DNA of 40,112 nt from Nitrospirales bacterium (GTDB lineage: Bacteria > Nitrospirota > Nitrospiria > Nitrospirales > UBA8639): NCBI GenBank assembly GCA_012270585.1, contig JAAXIB010000017.1, positions 58,901 to 99,012 of the forward strand. The letters are read 5' to 3'. Shown piece by piece: positions 8,477 through 16,685 of the stretch. Below the pieces are notes generated by a model. It saw nothing but the letters and a program-made list of their open reading frames with translations. It had not been told where the DNA came from and ran no database searches. Within the stretch, counting starts at the first letter, position 1. The number at the start of each line of letters is the position of its first letter. The position numbers were made by a program, and so were the translations under genes.

Positions 8477-8600
8477 TGCGAAACCTCCTCGTGTAAAGGC
8501 CGATCGGCCTAACGTGGAATGGATTAATTGAAAAACCCCCTGATGGGGAAAACTTTTGTCCAACCACCTCCTTTCCTGACTCTTGCATCATCATTCTGTT
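8477..8600 (-). promoter_or_regulatory. Structured leader of nxrA
   Basis: Reading in the transcribed direction there is first a perfect anti-16S match AAAGGAGGTGG (8574-8564), directly followed by an in-frame TTG (8563). Next comes a small hairpin CCCC-ATCA-GGGG followed by TTTTT (8548-8531), then a perfect 14-bp palindrome with half-site AGGCCGA (8497-8510), then GAGGAGG (8490-8484), 7 nt before the nxrA ATG. The ordering suggests a leader where RNA folding could affect initiation. The upstream SD may be a ribosome standby site or a second start. Confidence 0.5.
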
Positions 8601-9162
8601 GATCATCCGCCAAAAATACCGGCTTATTTCCTTTAACCTCCCCCTTATTTCTAGCAATTTTCGAGCCATCATGAACATTTTTGAAATATCTTTATAACAT
8701 ATTGAAAATATAGACAAACTTGCTTTCTAAACGATAGGTGATATTCTCTCGCGTTTCCAATTGGTAGCATGAAAGTGCCCTGATGATGCCCCTGATGACA
8801 AAACCCTCCGCTGCAACGAAGACCTGTTTCCGATCTTTATGAAATTTTCAATTTTATGTCAATAAAAACAATTAGTTATGTTCTTTCAATCAACATTGAT
8901 CAGAATGGGTGGCTCAAGAAATGTTTATTTTTCGTAACATTATGATCCATTCAGCCCATCAACAGTGCCAAAAGTGCTGGAAAAGACCATATAATTTGAC
9001 ATAACAATAATTGAGCGGGAACCAGAGGATGTTTTTTTGGGGGTTGGTGAGTCAACGAGCAGCAAAAAACCGGGAGATGGATTGCTACGCATCGAGGCTG
9101 AACGGCACCGGGCATTCCCTACAATTGTTACCTGTCGGTAACGGATTCCGCGCAGACATCCG
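8601..9162 (-). promoter_or_regulatory. AT-rich upstream region of nxrA, promoter region
   Basis: No gene is supported here. The stretch is clearly richer in A and T than the surrounding coding DNA. A candidate minus-strand promoter is TTGACA (8862-8857) with TAAAGA 17 bases further (8839-8834); the -10 box is poor. A direct repeat CCCTGATGA occurs at 8778 and 8790 (12-nt spacing). GTTACC-tgtc-GGTAAC near 9127-9142 is a short dyad just after the BNR gene but has no T-run. I found no good sigma-54 element. The length suggests that nxrAB control sites lie here. Confidence 0.35.
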
Positions 9163-10194
9163 TCACTCTTCCACCTTTGACGCCAGCGGGAGATGAGTCC
9201 AGGACTCGCCGCCATCCTGACTGCGAAAGAGGCCGCTGCCGTTCGTGCCCACGTACAGAACCCGTGAATTGCGGGGGTCCATGGCGATCGCTCGAATATT
9301 GAGGTTCTCCAACCCGTCATTGGTGGCGCTCCACGTTTGCCCGCCGTCCCGGCTTTGAAAGATGCCTTTGCTGGTCCCCATATAGAGGTGCTGCCCGTTT
9401 CCGGGTTCCAACACGAGACTGCTCACGTAGAGTGCTCCGAGATCGGCCGCCAGTCTCGCCCACTCCTCTCCTTTATTCAACGTTTTGAACACGCCTTGGG
9501 TGGTGCCCGCATAGACCACGTCCGGATCTGCAGGATCGATCAGCAATCGATTCACCCCCAAGGCCATGGACGCCATTTTGGCGTTATCGGGAACGAGCCC
9601 CTTATTGGCCTTTGTCCAATGGTCTGCTCCGTCAAAACTGCGATAGACCCCACCGCTCGTCCCCGCGTAGAGAATATTGGGGCTGATCGGATCGACGGCC
9701 AACGCCACGATAAAATTGATCTCGGTCATGCCTCGCATGCGTTCGGTCCAGGACTGCCCGGCGTCCTTGGTTTGGAACACCCCGACGGTGGTCGCCGCGT
9801 ACAGGATTTGCGAGTCAATCGGATCGAAGACCAGTTGATTCACGTTGGCCGAGATCGTCCCTTTCTGAATGCCGGCATTGCGCGGGAGCCAACGTCGCCC
9901 CCCGTCGGGACTTTTGTACACCCCGTCGGCAAGTGTGCCGGCAAACACGTTGGCCGGAAGCTGCGGATCGATCGCCAGATTCATGACCCGAACACGACTC
10001 AACCCTGCTGAAAGCCGCTTCCAGGCGAGTCCTCCGTCCCGGGTTTTATACACGGCTTCTTCCGTTGCCACGTAGATGAGTTTCGGCTTGGTGGGATGCA
10101 CCTCGACTGCCACCACGCGATCGCTTCGCTGGGTGCAGCCCAGCAGGCCCACCATCATCAGAAAGACGACAGCATGTCGAACGACGGTCATCAT
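9163..10194 (-). CDS. BNR/YCF48-like repeat lipoprotein
   Basis: A 343-residue protein with a lipoprotein signal (MMTVVRHAVVFLMMVGLLGC, lipobox LLGC at about residues 17-20). It contains at least six repeats of the type 'ILYAGTSGGVYRSFDGADHW', i.e. BNR/sialidase-type Asp-box (S/T-x-D-x-G-x-x-W) units such as KTRDGGLAW, KSPDGGRRW, QTKDAGQSW, QSRDGGQTW and RSQDGGESW. This predicts a beta-propeller on the outer face of a membrane, as in YCF48/sortilin-like proteins; no catalytic function is implied. The ATG at 10194 overlaps the TGA of the upstream gene (ATGATGA), so the two are probably translationally coupled. Longer in-frame readings to 10473 are overlap with the upstream gene. Confidence 0.85.
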   Translation of the reverse strand: MMTVVRHAVVFLMMVGLLGCTQRSDRVVAVEVHPTKPKLIYVATEEAVYKTRDGGLAWKRLSAGLSRVRVMNLAIDPQLPANVFAGTLADGVYKSPDGGRRWLPRNAGIQKGTISANVNQLVFDPIDSQILYAATTVGVFQTKDAGQSWTERMRGMTEINFIVALAVDPISPNILYAGTSGGVYRSFDGADHWTKANKGLVPDNAKMASMALGVNRLLIDPADPDVVYAGTTQGVFKTLNKGEEWARLAADLGALYVSSLVLEPGNGQHLYMGTSKGIFQSRDGGQTWSATNDGLENLNIRAIAMDPRNSRVLYVGTNGSGLFRSQDGGESWTHLPLASKVEE

Positions 10195-11387
10195 CGGCTC
10201 AGGTGGGGCTTTCGTGAACGATAATCGAATTCCAGGGGATTCGCATAGCCGGTGAGTTCGACGTACCCGTTCCCGGCAACGGGAGCATCCCGGTAGTGGC
10301 CGCGCACGTCCACCGCACCTTCCCAATACGTGACCCGGGTACTGTTCGCGGTCCGCAGTTCCTGATCGGACAGCACCGGCGTCACCGTCACGAGAAGCGG
10401 GACTGACGGAATCTCCAGCGTCCATTTCGCCGGGTACTGCGCGCGACTGAGCGGGCTGGTCCACTGATCCCACGTTCGAATCACGAAATCCGCGCGTTCC
10501 AGGTGCCTGCTCGTGCCATCCGGAAAGATCAACGTCCCGCTTGACATCGGATCATGGGACCCGTCCCGTTTGCGCAGGAGATAGAGCATGAGTTCGACGT
10601 TCGAGTCAAATTGCACGCTGAACCAATCCCACCCGACCTGATCCTCACCCAATCCACCGGATCCGAATTCATGATCCATCCAACTGGTGCCGGTGACCGC
10701 GAACGGTTCGCTGCGGACCCGGATGGTTCCCCGGGTCGCCAGGCGGGTGAGCGAATAATAGTGCGACGCCTGGCCGGGGTCGGCACCCTTGCGACTGATC
10801 CCGTCTTGTCCATGAATCACGGGCGGTTTGTTCAGGGTAAGCGTCACATCGACCCCGAATCCGGCGTCCCGGGCCGTGAGATGCAACCGGCCATGATCTT
10901 CGGTCACGGGTTCCAGGGTCCAACGGTCGATCCAGACCTTCATCCGATCGGGGTCGGCTCCGGCCTTCCCAAAAGCCGCTCGACTCAATTTTTCGGAGAA
11001 TCGAAACGTGGCCCCCTCAACGTCGGTTACGGCCAAGTGCGCGAAATACAGTTGCCGCAACGCCCAGCGGGACGGGTGATCGCGGACGCGCGCATCATCA
11101 ATGGCCTTGCGGAAAAACGTGACTTCATAACCGAACCGTCGTGCCGACCGGTCATAGAGGTGACCGGTGAAGTACCACCACTCCAGGCCGTAGTTCTCAT
11201 GTGCGCCGTGATCGCGGGGGAAGGCATAGACGTACCCGGGTCGCGCCGGGGTCAGGTCCACCGACGAGACGGAGGCGGGTGCGGCATCCCCCTCACTCCG
11301 GCTCTCTCCCAGGGGGAGAGGGAGAAAAGTCGACAGGACACCAAACAGACCTATAAGAGCGATCTCTTTACCACACAGTCCAAGCAT
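10191..11387 (-). CDS. CrtC/AttH-like lipocalin-fold secreted protein
   Basis: A 398-residue protein of the carotenoid 1,2-hydratase/AttH-like family (COG5621 'predicted secreted hydrolase'). Markers are 'RDHGAHENYGLEWWYFTGHL' near residue 60, 'YEVTFFRKA', 'YFAHLAVTDV', 'GTSWMDHEFG' around the middle and 'GYVELTGY' near the end. A hydrophobic N-terminus (about residues 8-24) suggests a signal peptide. Its mature linker LPLPLGESRSEG is encoded by a GGGAGAGGG-type genomic repeat. The substrate is unknown, and no carotenoid genes are nearby. GGAGG lies 10-14 bases before the ATG at 11387. It is coupled to the BNR lipoprotein gene through a 4-base overlap. Confidence 0.85.
   Translation of the reverse strand: MLGLCGKEIALIGLFGVLSTFLPLPLGESRSEGDAAPASVSSVDLTPARPGYVYAFPRDHGAHENYGLEWWYFTGHLYDRSARRFGYEVTFFRKAIDDARVRDHPSRWALRQLYFAHLAVTDVEGATFRFSEKLSRAAFGKAGADPDRMKVWIDRWTLEPVTEDHGRLHLTARDAGFGVDVTLTLNKPPVIHGQDGISRKGADPGQASHYYSLTRLATRGTIRVRSEPFAVTGTSWMDHEFGSGGLGEDQVGWDWFSVQFDSNVELMLYLLRKRDGSHDPMSSGTLIFPDGTSRHLERADFVIRTWDQWTSPLSRAQYPAKWTLEIPSVPLLVTVTPVLSDQELRTANSTRVTYWEGAVDVRGHYRDAPVAGNGYVELTGYANPLEFDYRSRKPHLSR
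11288..11326. repeat. GGGAGAGGG-type dyad inside a coding sequence
   Basis: CCCTCAC...CTCTCCC-AGG-GGGAGAGGGAGAA, the same family as at 205, 16601, 22107, 29976 and 38497, but here fully inside the CrtC/AttH-like gene just after its signal peptide, read as LPLPLGESRSEG. Confidence 0.8.
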
Positions 11388-11542
11388 GGTGTTTCACCCT
11401 CCACGTTGTGCCCGTTCGGGAACGTTCACGCATTCGCGGACCATTCACGCGTGACAGAACCATACACCTCCGCACGTTGACAGTGCCAACCCTTCGGAAT
11501 CACCACGTTGACAGGGCTTTTGAGCGTCGGCTATCGTACCGC

Positions 11543-12211
11543 ATGCCTGCATTAAATAACACGCCTTCTTCGAAGACCTTTCCCGTCCCGGAGATCATTC
11601 CGATCTTTCCGCTTCCCAACGTGGTGCTGTTTCCGGACACTTACTTGCCGCTCCATATTTTCGAGCCCCGGTACCGGGAAATGGTCGTCGATACCAGCCG
11701 CGAAGGCGCCTGTATCGGCATGGCGTTGTTCAAGCAAGGATGGGAGAGCCAGTACTATGGCAATCCACCCATCTTTCCCCTGGGGTGCGTGGGACGAATG
11801 ACCCATATCGAGCCGCTACAGGATGGCCGGTCGAACCTGATCCTGCAAGGGTTGTATCGGTACACGATCGAAGAGGAGTTTTTTGATGCCCGGTATCGCA
11901 AAGCCAAAATCACGTTGGGGCCGCGTGAACCGTTTCAAACGATTGCCGAAGGGTCCGTGCGCGCAACCCTCACGACGTTGGCGACCCGCTATCTTCAAGT
12001 ACGAAAGGCCGATAAACTCTGCCAACTTGTGACCGATGACGCCATGACGGATCGCGTCCTGGTGAACGGTCTATCCTCGTGCCTGGACTTTACGCCTTTG
12101 GAAAAACAGTTTCTGCTCGAAGGCGAAAGCCTGCACCAACAAACCCGCCGCTTGATCGACCTCTTGAAGTTTAAACTCGACGGTGAAACACAAGTACCAG
12201 GGTGGGGATGA
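11543..12211 (+). CDS. Lon N-terminal (LON substrate-binding) domain protein
   Basis: A 222-residue stand-alone LON-domain protein. 'IIPIFPLPNVVLFPDTYLPLHIFEPRYREM' is the family opening, followed by 'GCVGRMTHIEPLQDGRSNLILQGLYRYTI'. The C-terminal half is helical ('DKLCQLVTDDAMTDRVLVNGLSS'). No AAA or protease domain follows, so it is not a Lon protease; such proteins are thought to bind peptides or to have cereblon-like roles, but the bacterial function is unknown. The ATG at 11543 is chosen because the family motif begins about 20 residues later; no clear ribosome-binding site is visible. Its TGA overlaps the start of the ABC ATPase gene. Confidence 0.85.
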   Translation: MPALNNTPSSKTFPVPEIIPIFPLPNVVLFPDTYLPLHIFEPRYREMVVDTSREGACIGMALFKQGWESQYYGNPPIFPLGCVGRMTHIEPLQDGRSNLILQGLYRYTIEEEFFDARYRKAKITLGPREPFQTIAEGSVRATLTTLATRYLQVRKADKLCQLVTDDAMTDRVLVNGLSSCLDFTPLEKQFLLEGESLHQQTRRLIDLLKFKLDGETQVPGWG

Positions 12212-13188
12212 TGAATCCCGCCGTGGTGATCGAAGTCGCCCGCTTGGGGAAAACCTTTGGCCCGGTGACGGCCATCGAGGATCTGTCGTTCACGGTGCAC
12301 GCCGGTGAAATCTTCGGACTCCTGGGTCCCAACGGCGCCGGAAAAAGCACGACCCTGCGGATTCTGATCACCGTGCTGCCCCCCTCCGCCGGAACGGCCA
12401 CGGTACTGGGGCACGACGTCGTGACGGAGGCGGATACCGTCAGAAGCCTGATCGGCTACGTTCCGCAAGAACGCGCCGTCGATCGATTTCTGACCGGTCG
12501 CGAGCACCTCGAGCTGTTGGGAGGGCTCTACCATTTATCCCGGACGGAAACGAACGCACGAATCGCCGAACTGTTGAAGCTCGTCAATCTCGAAGAACAT
12601 GCGGACCGTGTGGTCAAAACCTATTCCGGGGGCATGAAGCGCAAACTGGATATTGCCTGCGGGTTGCTTCCCAATCCCAAAATCGTGTTTTTGGACGAAC
12701 CGACCCTGGGGTTGGACGTCCAGAGCCGTCTCCGGATATGGGACTATATCCGGCGACTCCGTGAGAACGGCATCACCATCGTCATGACGACCAATTACCT
12801 GGAAGAAGCCGACCAACTGTGCGATCGACTCGCGATTATCGACGGCGGGAGCATTCGGGTCATCGGGTCGCCCCTGGAGTTGAAGACCGGATTGGGAGGC
12901 GACAGCCTGGCATTGACGATCAAGGAACACGAAGCGGAAAAACTTCCTCGCCTGCGCGACGGGATCAGGGCCTTGCCCCTGGTCCGTGACGTGCGCATCA
13001 ACCCGACCGGGCTGGATGTGCTCGTGGAAGCTCCCGAGAAATCTCTCACCGCCGTGATCGAAGTCGCCCAACGCCTTGATTGCAGCCTCGATGGAATCGA
13101 ATATCATCGCCCCCGGCTCGACGACGTGTTCGTCGCCCATACCGGACATTGGTTGCGGGGAGGCACTCCGGAGGACGCGGAGGAATAG
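12208..13188 (+). CDS. ABC-2 type exporter ATP-binding protein (DrrA-like)
   Basis: A 326-residue ATPase with Walker A GPNGAGKST (residues 40-48), Q-loop 'GYVPQERAVD', signature YSGGMKRK (139-146) and Walker B 'VFLDEP' (160-165) with the D-loop 'GLDVQSR'. The switch position reads TTNYLEEAD, i.e. Asn196 where most ABC ATPases have His. A C-terminal domain of about 100 residues ('LALTIKEHEAEKLPRLRDG', 'RPRLDDVFVAHTG') matches the DrrA/NodI group. It should power the permease encoded 153 bp downstream. ATG codons at 12208 and 12211 overlap the upstream TGA (ATGATGA); GGGTGGGG precedes them. The exported substrate is unknown. Confidence 0.92.
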   Translation: MMNPAVVIEVARLGKTFGPVTAIEDLSFTVHAGEIFGLLGPNGAGKSTTLRILITVLPPSAGTATVLGHDVVTEADTVRSLIGYVPQERAVDRFLTGREHLELLGGLYHLSRTETNARIAELLKLVNLEEHADRVVKTYSGGMKRKLDIACGLLPNPKIVFLDEPTLGLDVQSRLRIWDYIRRLRENGITIVMTTNYLEEADQLCDRLAIIDGGSIRVIGSPLELKTGLGGDSLALTIKEHEAEKLPRLRDGIRALPLVRDVRINPTGLDVLVEAPEKSLTAVIEVAQRLDCSLDGIEYHRPRLDDVFVAHTGHWLRGGTPEDAEE

Positions 13189-13341
13189 CAGAAGATATCT
13201 CATAACTTCTCCCTCCCCTTTGTAAGGGGAGGCCAGGTGGAGTAGAGCCGAAAGTCCAAGAAGGACCGATTCTCACAGGACGCCCTCCCTCTACCTCCCC
13301 TTCACCCCTCCTTACAAAAGAGGGAAAGGCGCAGGGCGGGA
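13189..13341. repeat. Intergenic CTCCC/GGGAG repeat between ABC genes
   Basis: Contains CTCCCTCCCCTTTGTAAGGGGAGG (about 13208-13231) and, about 80 bp later, CCTCCCCTTCACCCCTCCTTACAAAAGAGGGAAAGG. The two arms carry TTTGTAAGG and CCTTACAAAA, so they can pair as an imperfect long dyad. The repeat sits inside a presumed ABC ATPase-permease operon and may affect downstream expression. Confidence 0.55.
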
Positions 13342-14136
13342 ATGATGCAAATGACCTTCCAACACTACAGACAGGAAGTACTGGCCCTGACGATGAGGTG
13401 GGTTCGCCGGCTCAGCCGTGAAAAATTCAGCATGCTGTTTACCCTGGTCCAGCCCATGCTGTTCTGGCTGATCTTTTTCGGCAGCCTCTTTCAACATGCC
13501 GCCAACATCCAGATTCTCCAGGCCCCGAATTACATGAGTTTCCTGGCGGGCGGGGTGGTCGTCATGACGGTCCTCAACAACGGGCTGGCCGGCGGTGTGG
13601 ACCTGCTGTTCGACAAAGAGAACGGGTTCCTGGAGCGCATGATGTCTACGCCCATTCACCGATCCTCCGTGATCCTCAGTCGCTACCTCTTCGTGATGAC
13701 CATTACCGGCATGCAGATTCTGGTCATCCTGAGCATCGCGTTCGTCTTCGGCGTGCGCCTCGAAACGGGGCTGCCGGGTATCGCCGTGATCCTGGCAATC
13801 GGGATGCTGTTCGGCGTGGGGCTGACCGCCATCTCCATGGGCATCGCGTTTTCCGTCAAGAGCCACGGCGATTTCTTTTCCCTGCTGGGCTTTCTTTCCC
13901 TGCCCATGATTTTTCTCAGCTCGGCGCTCGTGCCCCTTTCAGCCATGCCGGGATGGATGCAGGTGGTGGCCATGGTGAATCCGATGACCTGGGTGATCGA
14001 CGCCGTGCGCCCGCTGATTATCACGGGATGGGAAGCGGCCATTCCCCAGGTGGCCCTGGCCTTCGTGATCCTGGCCATCTTCGACGCCGTGTGCCTGTAC
14101 GGCGGGGCCAAGGCCTTCCGCCGGGCAATCGGGTAG
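13342..14136 (+). CDS. ABC-2 type exporter permease
   Basis: A 264-residue integral membrane protein with about six hydrophobic segments: 'LFTLVQPMLFWLIFFGSLF', 'FLAGGVVVMTVLNNGLAGG', 'VMTITGMQILVILSIAFVFG', 'PGIAVILAIGMLFGVGLTA', 'LLGFLSLPMIFLSSALVPL' and a C-terminal 'ALAFVILAIFDAVCLYGG'. The charged 'DKENGFLERMMSTPIHRSSVILSR' after segment 2 is the typical ABC-2 coupling helix. It pairs with the DrrA-like ATPase upstream. Start ATG ATG at 13342, preceded by the purine-rich CAGGGCGGGA. Confidence 0.92.
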   Translation: MMQMTFQHYRQEVLALTMRWVRRLSREKFSMLFTLVQPMLFWLIFFGSLFQHAANIQILQAPNYMSFLAGGVVVMTVLNNGLAGGVDLLFDKENGFLERMMSTPIHRSSVILSRYLFVMTITGMQILVILSIAFVFGVRLETGLPGIAVILAIGMLFGVGLTAISMGIAFSVKSHGDFFSLLGFLSLPMIFLSSALVPLSAMPGWMQVVAMVNPMTWVIDAVRPLIITGWEAAIPQVALAFVILAIFDAVCLYGGAKAFRRAIG

Positions 14137-14162
14137 GGGGCGTGAACCCGAGATCTGCCGTG

Positions 14163-15038
14163 ATGAAGAACGCACCTTCATCTTCCGCCGAACGATCAAA
14201 CATCGACGCGCTGCTCCACCTGCTCTCCGACCACGACCTTCGTGTCGCCCGGCAAATTCACCGGCACCTTGTCGACGCGGGCCCCGAGGCCGTGCCCTTT
14301 CTCAGAGGGTCCCTCGAGGACTGCGACGATCCTTCCCTGGCCGCACGCATCCGCGCCGTCATCGGGGACATTACACAAGCGGACGTCGAACAGGACTGGG
14401 ACGAACTCCTGAAGACTTCGGACGAGGAACTCGACCTGGAAGCCGGAGCATTCCTGATCGCCCGGGCGGGAGACCCGCAATTGGAGACGGCCCCCTATCG
14501 GCAACGACTGGACGCCATGGCCGCCGAACTCAAACCCCTTTCGTCGGGCACCCCCCGTCAAGTCGTGCGATACATGAACGAGTACCTGTTTGACACCCTG
14601 CGCTTTCGGGGCAATACCCAACAGTATTACGACCCCAACAACAGTTTTCTGCACCGCGTCCTGGATGACCGCGTCGGGATCCCGATCAGCCTGTCGGTCG
14701 TGTATTTACTCCTGGGGCAACGGCTCCACGTGCCCGTGGCCGGGGTCGGCCTGCCGGGCCATTTTCTCGTCGGGTTGCGGACGGAACCCGTGTTCATAGA
14801 TTGTTTTCACCAAGGGGCGCTGCTCACCGAAAAGGATTGTGCGCGATTGTTGCAGAACTATGGCGTCGAGTTCGATCGTCGCTATCTCGAACCCTGCTCC
14901 CATGTCCACATACTGGCGCGTATGCTTCGCAATCTCATCGCCGTGTACGAAACCCGTCAGGAGACAACTCACGGCCGGCGGTTCCGCAGGCTGCTGACAC
15001 GTCTTGAAAACGGGGAGAACCGCCCAGGCGTTCATTAG
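14163..15038 (+). CDS. SirB1-like transglutaminase-fold protein
   Basis: A 291-residue protein. The central and C-terminal parts ('YMNEYLFDTLRFRGNTQQYYDP', 'NSFLHRVLDDRVGIPISLSVVY', 'PVAGVGLPGHFLVG') match the SirB1/YchA transglutaminase-like family; the Gly-His-Phe loop is where the core His would lie. The first 100 residues are a helical, HEAT-like region ('DHDLRVARQIHRHLVDAGPEAVPFLRGSL'). No enzymatic activity has been established for most members. The ATG at 14163 (preceded by an in-frame GTG) is 26 bp after the permease stop, suggesting the same transcript. Confidence 0.85.
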   Translation: MKNAPSSSAERSNIDALLHLLSDHDLRVARQIHRHLVDAGPEAVPFLRGSLEDCDDPSLAARIRAVIGDITQADVEQDWDELLKTSDEELDLEAGAFLIARAGDPQLETAPYRQRLDAMAAELKPLSSGTPRQVVRYMNEYLFDTLRFRGNTQQYYDPNNSFLHRVLDDRVGIPISLSVVYLLLGQRLHVPVAGVGLPGHFLVGLRTEPVFIDCFHQGALLTEKDCARLLQNYGVEFDRRYLEPCSHVHILARMLRNLIAVYETRQETTHGRRFRRLLTRLENGENRPGVH

Positions 15039-15066
15039 GAACTTGCTGCAACATTCAGTTGGCGTC

Positions 15067-15720
15067 ATGGCCATCGACGCGCCTTCACCTCATCTCGACA
15101 ACCAACGGGGACAAGCCAACCTCACCATGGCCTTGGCCCTGGTCATCATTGTCGTCGGCGGGATCTGGATTTGGAACCATTTGGACTTCGACACTCAGGA
15201 CTTTATTGTCGATGAAGTCGTCCCCGTCCTGTTTCTGGCCGTCGCGCTCACCCTCATCACGTGGGTGAACGTGCGAAAGATCAAGCGTGCCAAACACAAA
15301 AAGAAACGGCGAACCCTGCTTCTCCAAAAATTTTCCGGCGAAAAGGCGCCGCGAAAACGGTTCGATCTCGCCAGCCAACTCATTGAACTCAATGAATATC
15401 AACTGGAAGGGCTGGAGAACGTCGCCACGGACATGGCCGAGGTGTTCCTGTATACATTCAAACGCTCCCTGGGTGACAAACAGCACCGCTTCCGGGGCAT
15501 GGCCGCCAGTTACCTGGGAGTCGTGCAACACCGGGAAAGCATTCCGCTGTTAATCAAAGCGTTGGAAGACGATCACGCGTACGTTCGGGGCTGTGCGGCG
15601 CTGGCTCTCGGACGCATGCGCGCCACGGAAGCCAAAGCCAAGTTGGAATATACGATGAAGGAAGACTGGGACCAGACCGTGCGGAGCCGCTCACGAGAAG
15701 CGGTCGAACGAATGTCTTAA
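15067..15720 (+). CDS. HEAT-repeat membrane protein
   Basis: A 217-residue protein with two hydrophobic segments at about residues 20-36 and 49-66 ('TMALALVIIVVGGIWIW', 'VVPVLFLAVALTLITWV'). They are followed by a very basic stretch (RKIKRAKHKKKRR) and a C-terminal pair of HEAT-like repeats ('HRFRGMAASYLGVVQHRESIPLLIKALEDDHAYVRGCAALALGRM'). It looks like a membrane-anchored scaffold with a cytosolic repeat domain. It is 28 bp after the SirB1-like gene. The ATG at 15067 is chosen because an upstream reading only adds sequence overlapping the previous gene. Confidence 0.75.
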   Translation: MAIDAPSPHLDNQRGQANLTMALALVIIVVGGIWIWNHLDFDTQDFIVDEVVPVLFLAVALTLITWVNVRKIKRAKHKKKRRTLLLQKFSGEKAPRKRFDLASQLIELNEYQLEGLENVATDMAEVFLYTFKRSLGDKQHRFRGMAASYLGVVQHRESIPLLIKALEDDHAYVRGCAALALGRMRATEAKAKLEYTMKEDWDQTVRSRSREAVERMS

Positions 15721-15830
15721 GAAACTGGATCCCCGATTTGGATCCTCGATTACAAATGTCGGGGACAGGCGTCGGGGACAGGGTTATTGCACTATCGGAC
15801 GCATGACGGCGTTGTGTCCCTGATGGGACA
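15721..15830. repeat. Intergenic CTGGATCC...GGGGACAG repeat
   Basis: Contains CTGGATCCCCGATTTGGATCCTCGATT and two copies of GTCGGGGACAGG, related to the CTGGATTCC...GAATGACA family at the window ends. No gene is present. Confidence 0.5.
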
Positions 15831-16460
15831 TCAGGACGTTCCCGTGACGCGGCCCATCGCAGCCTGATCCGCAGTGGTGAACCGGTACCCTTTGCTGTAC
15901 AACGCCTGCATGCTGTCGGTCAGGATCGTGAACTCGACCGCCTTACGCACGTCGTCGAATTTTCCCTTCAGCTTAGCAAGAAGTTGAATGGGATGATCGC
16001 CGTGCAGCAGAGCCACGTTCAGGGAGGCCAGCATATCCCGCAGCTCGCCCGCGTCATAGCGCTCGTCATCATCCCGGTCGGCCACCAGAGCCAATTGATA
16101 AAACGTCAGGCTCAACGAGAGGGTGGATTGGGTGTGTGCAAAGGCCTCACGCGCTTCATTGATTCCAGGGTATCGACTGGCACACGAGTGGGAATCAGGG
16201 CTTGCTTCCACAACGAAAGAAAGGCGTTTCACGTCGGGGCGAACCCCGGGAGACTTTCGCAATCGTTCATAAAACCACGAGGTACAGGATTCCGCGACCG
16301 CAAAATCGACTTTGTCCCTGGTAATCTGCTGGGCGATATGGTGGACGAACCCTTCGAACACGCCGTTCCCGATCGCGGCCCAACTCACCCCGCCGATGAA
16401 GAGAGCCACCACGAAGCCCGTGAACCCGAGGGACCGTTTCCGTGATCCTGACCCGCACAT
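15831..16460 (-). CDS. Hypothetical membrane-anchored or secreted protein
   Basis: A 209-residue protein with a basic N-terminus and one hydrophobic segment (about residues 13-32, 'FTGFVVALFIGGVSWAAIG'). This is followed by a soluble domain with two Cys residues ('AESCTSWFYERLRKSPGV', 'SPDSHSCASRYPG') that could form a disulfide if exported. 'DRDDDERYDAGELRDML' resembles an EF-hand Ca-binding loop (D-x-D-x-x-x-Y/F-x-x-x-E spacing). No family is recognised. The ATG at 16460 is preferred to a TTG at 16496. Convergent with the HEAT gene. Confidence 0.7.
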   Translation of the reverse strand: MCGSGSRKRSLGFTGFVVALFIGGVSWAAIGNGVFEGFVHHIAQQITRDKVDFAVAESCTSWFYERLRKSPGVRPDVKRLSFVVEASPDSHSCASRYPGINEAREAFAHTQSTLSLSLTFYQLALVADRDDDERYDAGELRDMLASLNVALLHGDHPIQLLAKLKGKFDDVRKAVEFTILTDSMQALYSKGYRFTTADQAAMGRVTGTS

Positions 16461-16600
16461 GCCGGCAGTATAGCATCCTCCCTGAATCGTCGCCAAAGGG
16501 ATTTTCCTTTCCCTGAATAACAGATGCCCCCCGCGCTCATCCCCCTTCTGTCATTGGCATGAAAATAATCAACGCCCTTCCCGAATTGGTCATTCCCGAT

Positions 16601-16637
16601 TCTCCCTCTCCCCATAGTGGGAGAGGGCCGGGGCGGT
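16601..16637. repeat. GGGAGAGGG-type dyad upstream of the LOR/SDH gene
   Basis: CTCCCTCTCCCC-ATAGT-GGGAGAGGGCCGGGG, an imperfect inverted repeat in the divergent spacer 16461-16685. It is about 50 bp upstream of the LOR/SDH gene start. TACAAT at 16674-16679 could be a -10 box, but it is too close to the ATG for a normal leader. Confidence 0.55.
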
Positions 16638-16685
16638 AGAGGGCGTGCACAGAGATCCGAGTCCCCATGGGTGTACAATAAGATC

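Noticed and set aside
8463-8717. 84-codon minus-strand frame overlapping the nxrA start
   Set aside because: It occupies the nxrA leader in another frame, has no good ribosome-binding site and no recognisable domain.
8950-8990. TTTGGCAC-like sequence as a sigma-54 promoter for nxrA
   Set aside because: The GG-to-GC distance is 12 rather than 10 bases and the -12 box TTGC is missing.
8940-9320. 126-codon minus-strand frame between the BNR gene and nxrA
   Set aside because: Its first half is out of frame inside the BNR gene and the rest is low-complexity AT-rich DNA.
10554-11480. 308-codon plus-strand frame opposite the CrtC/AttH-like gene
   Set aside because: The minus-strand protein has clear family motifs; the plus-strand frame has none.
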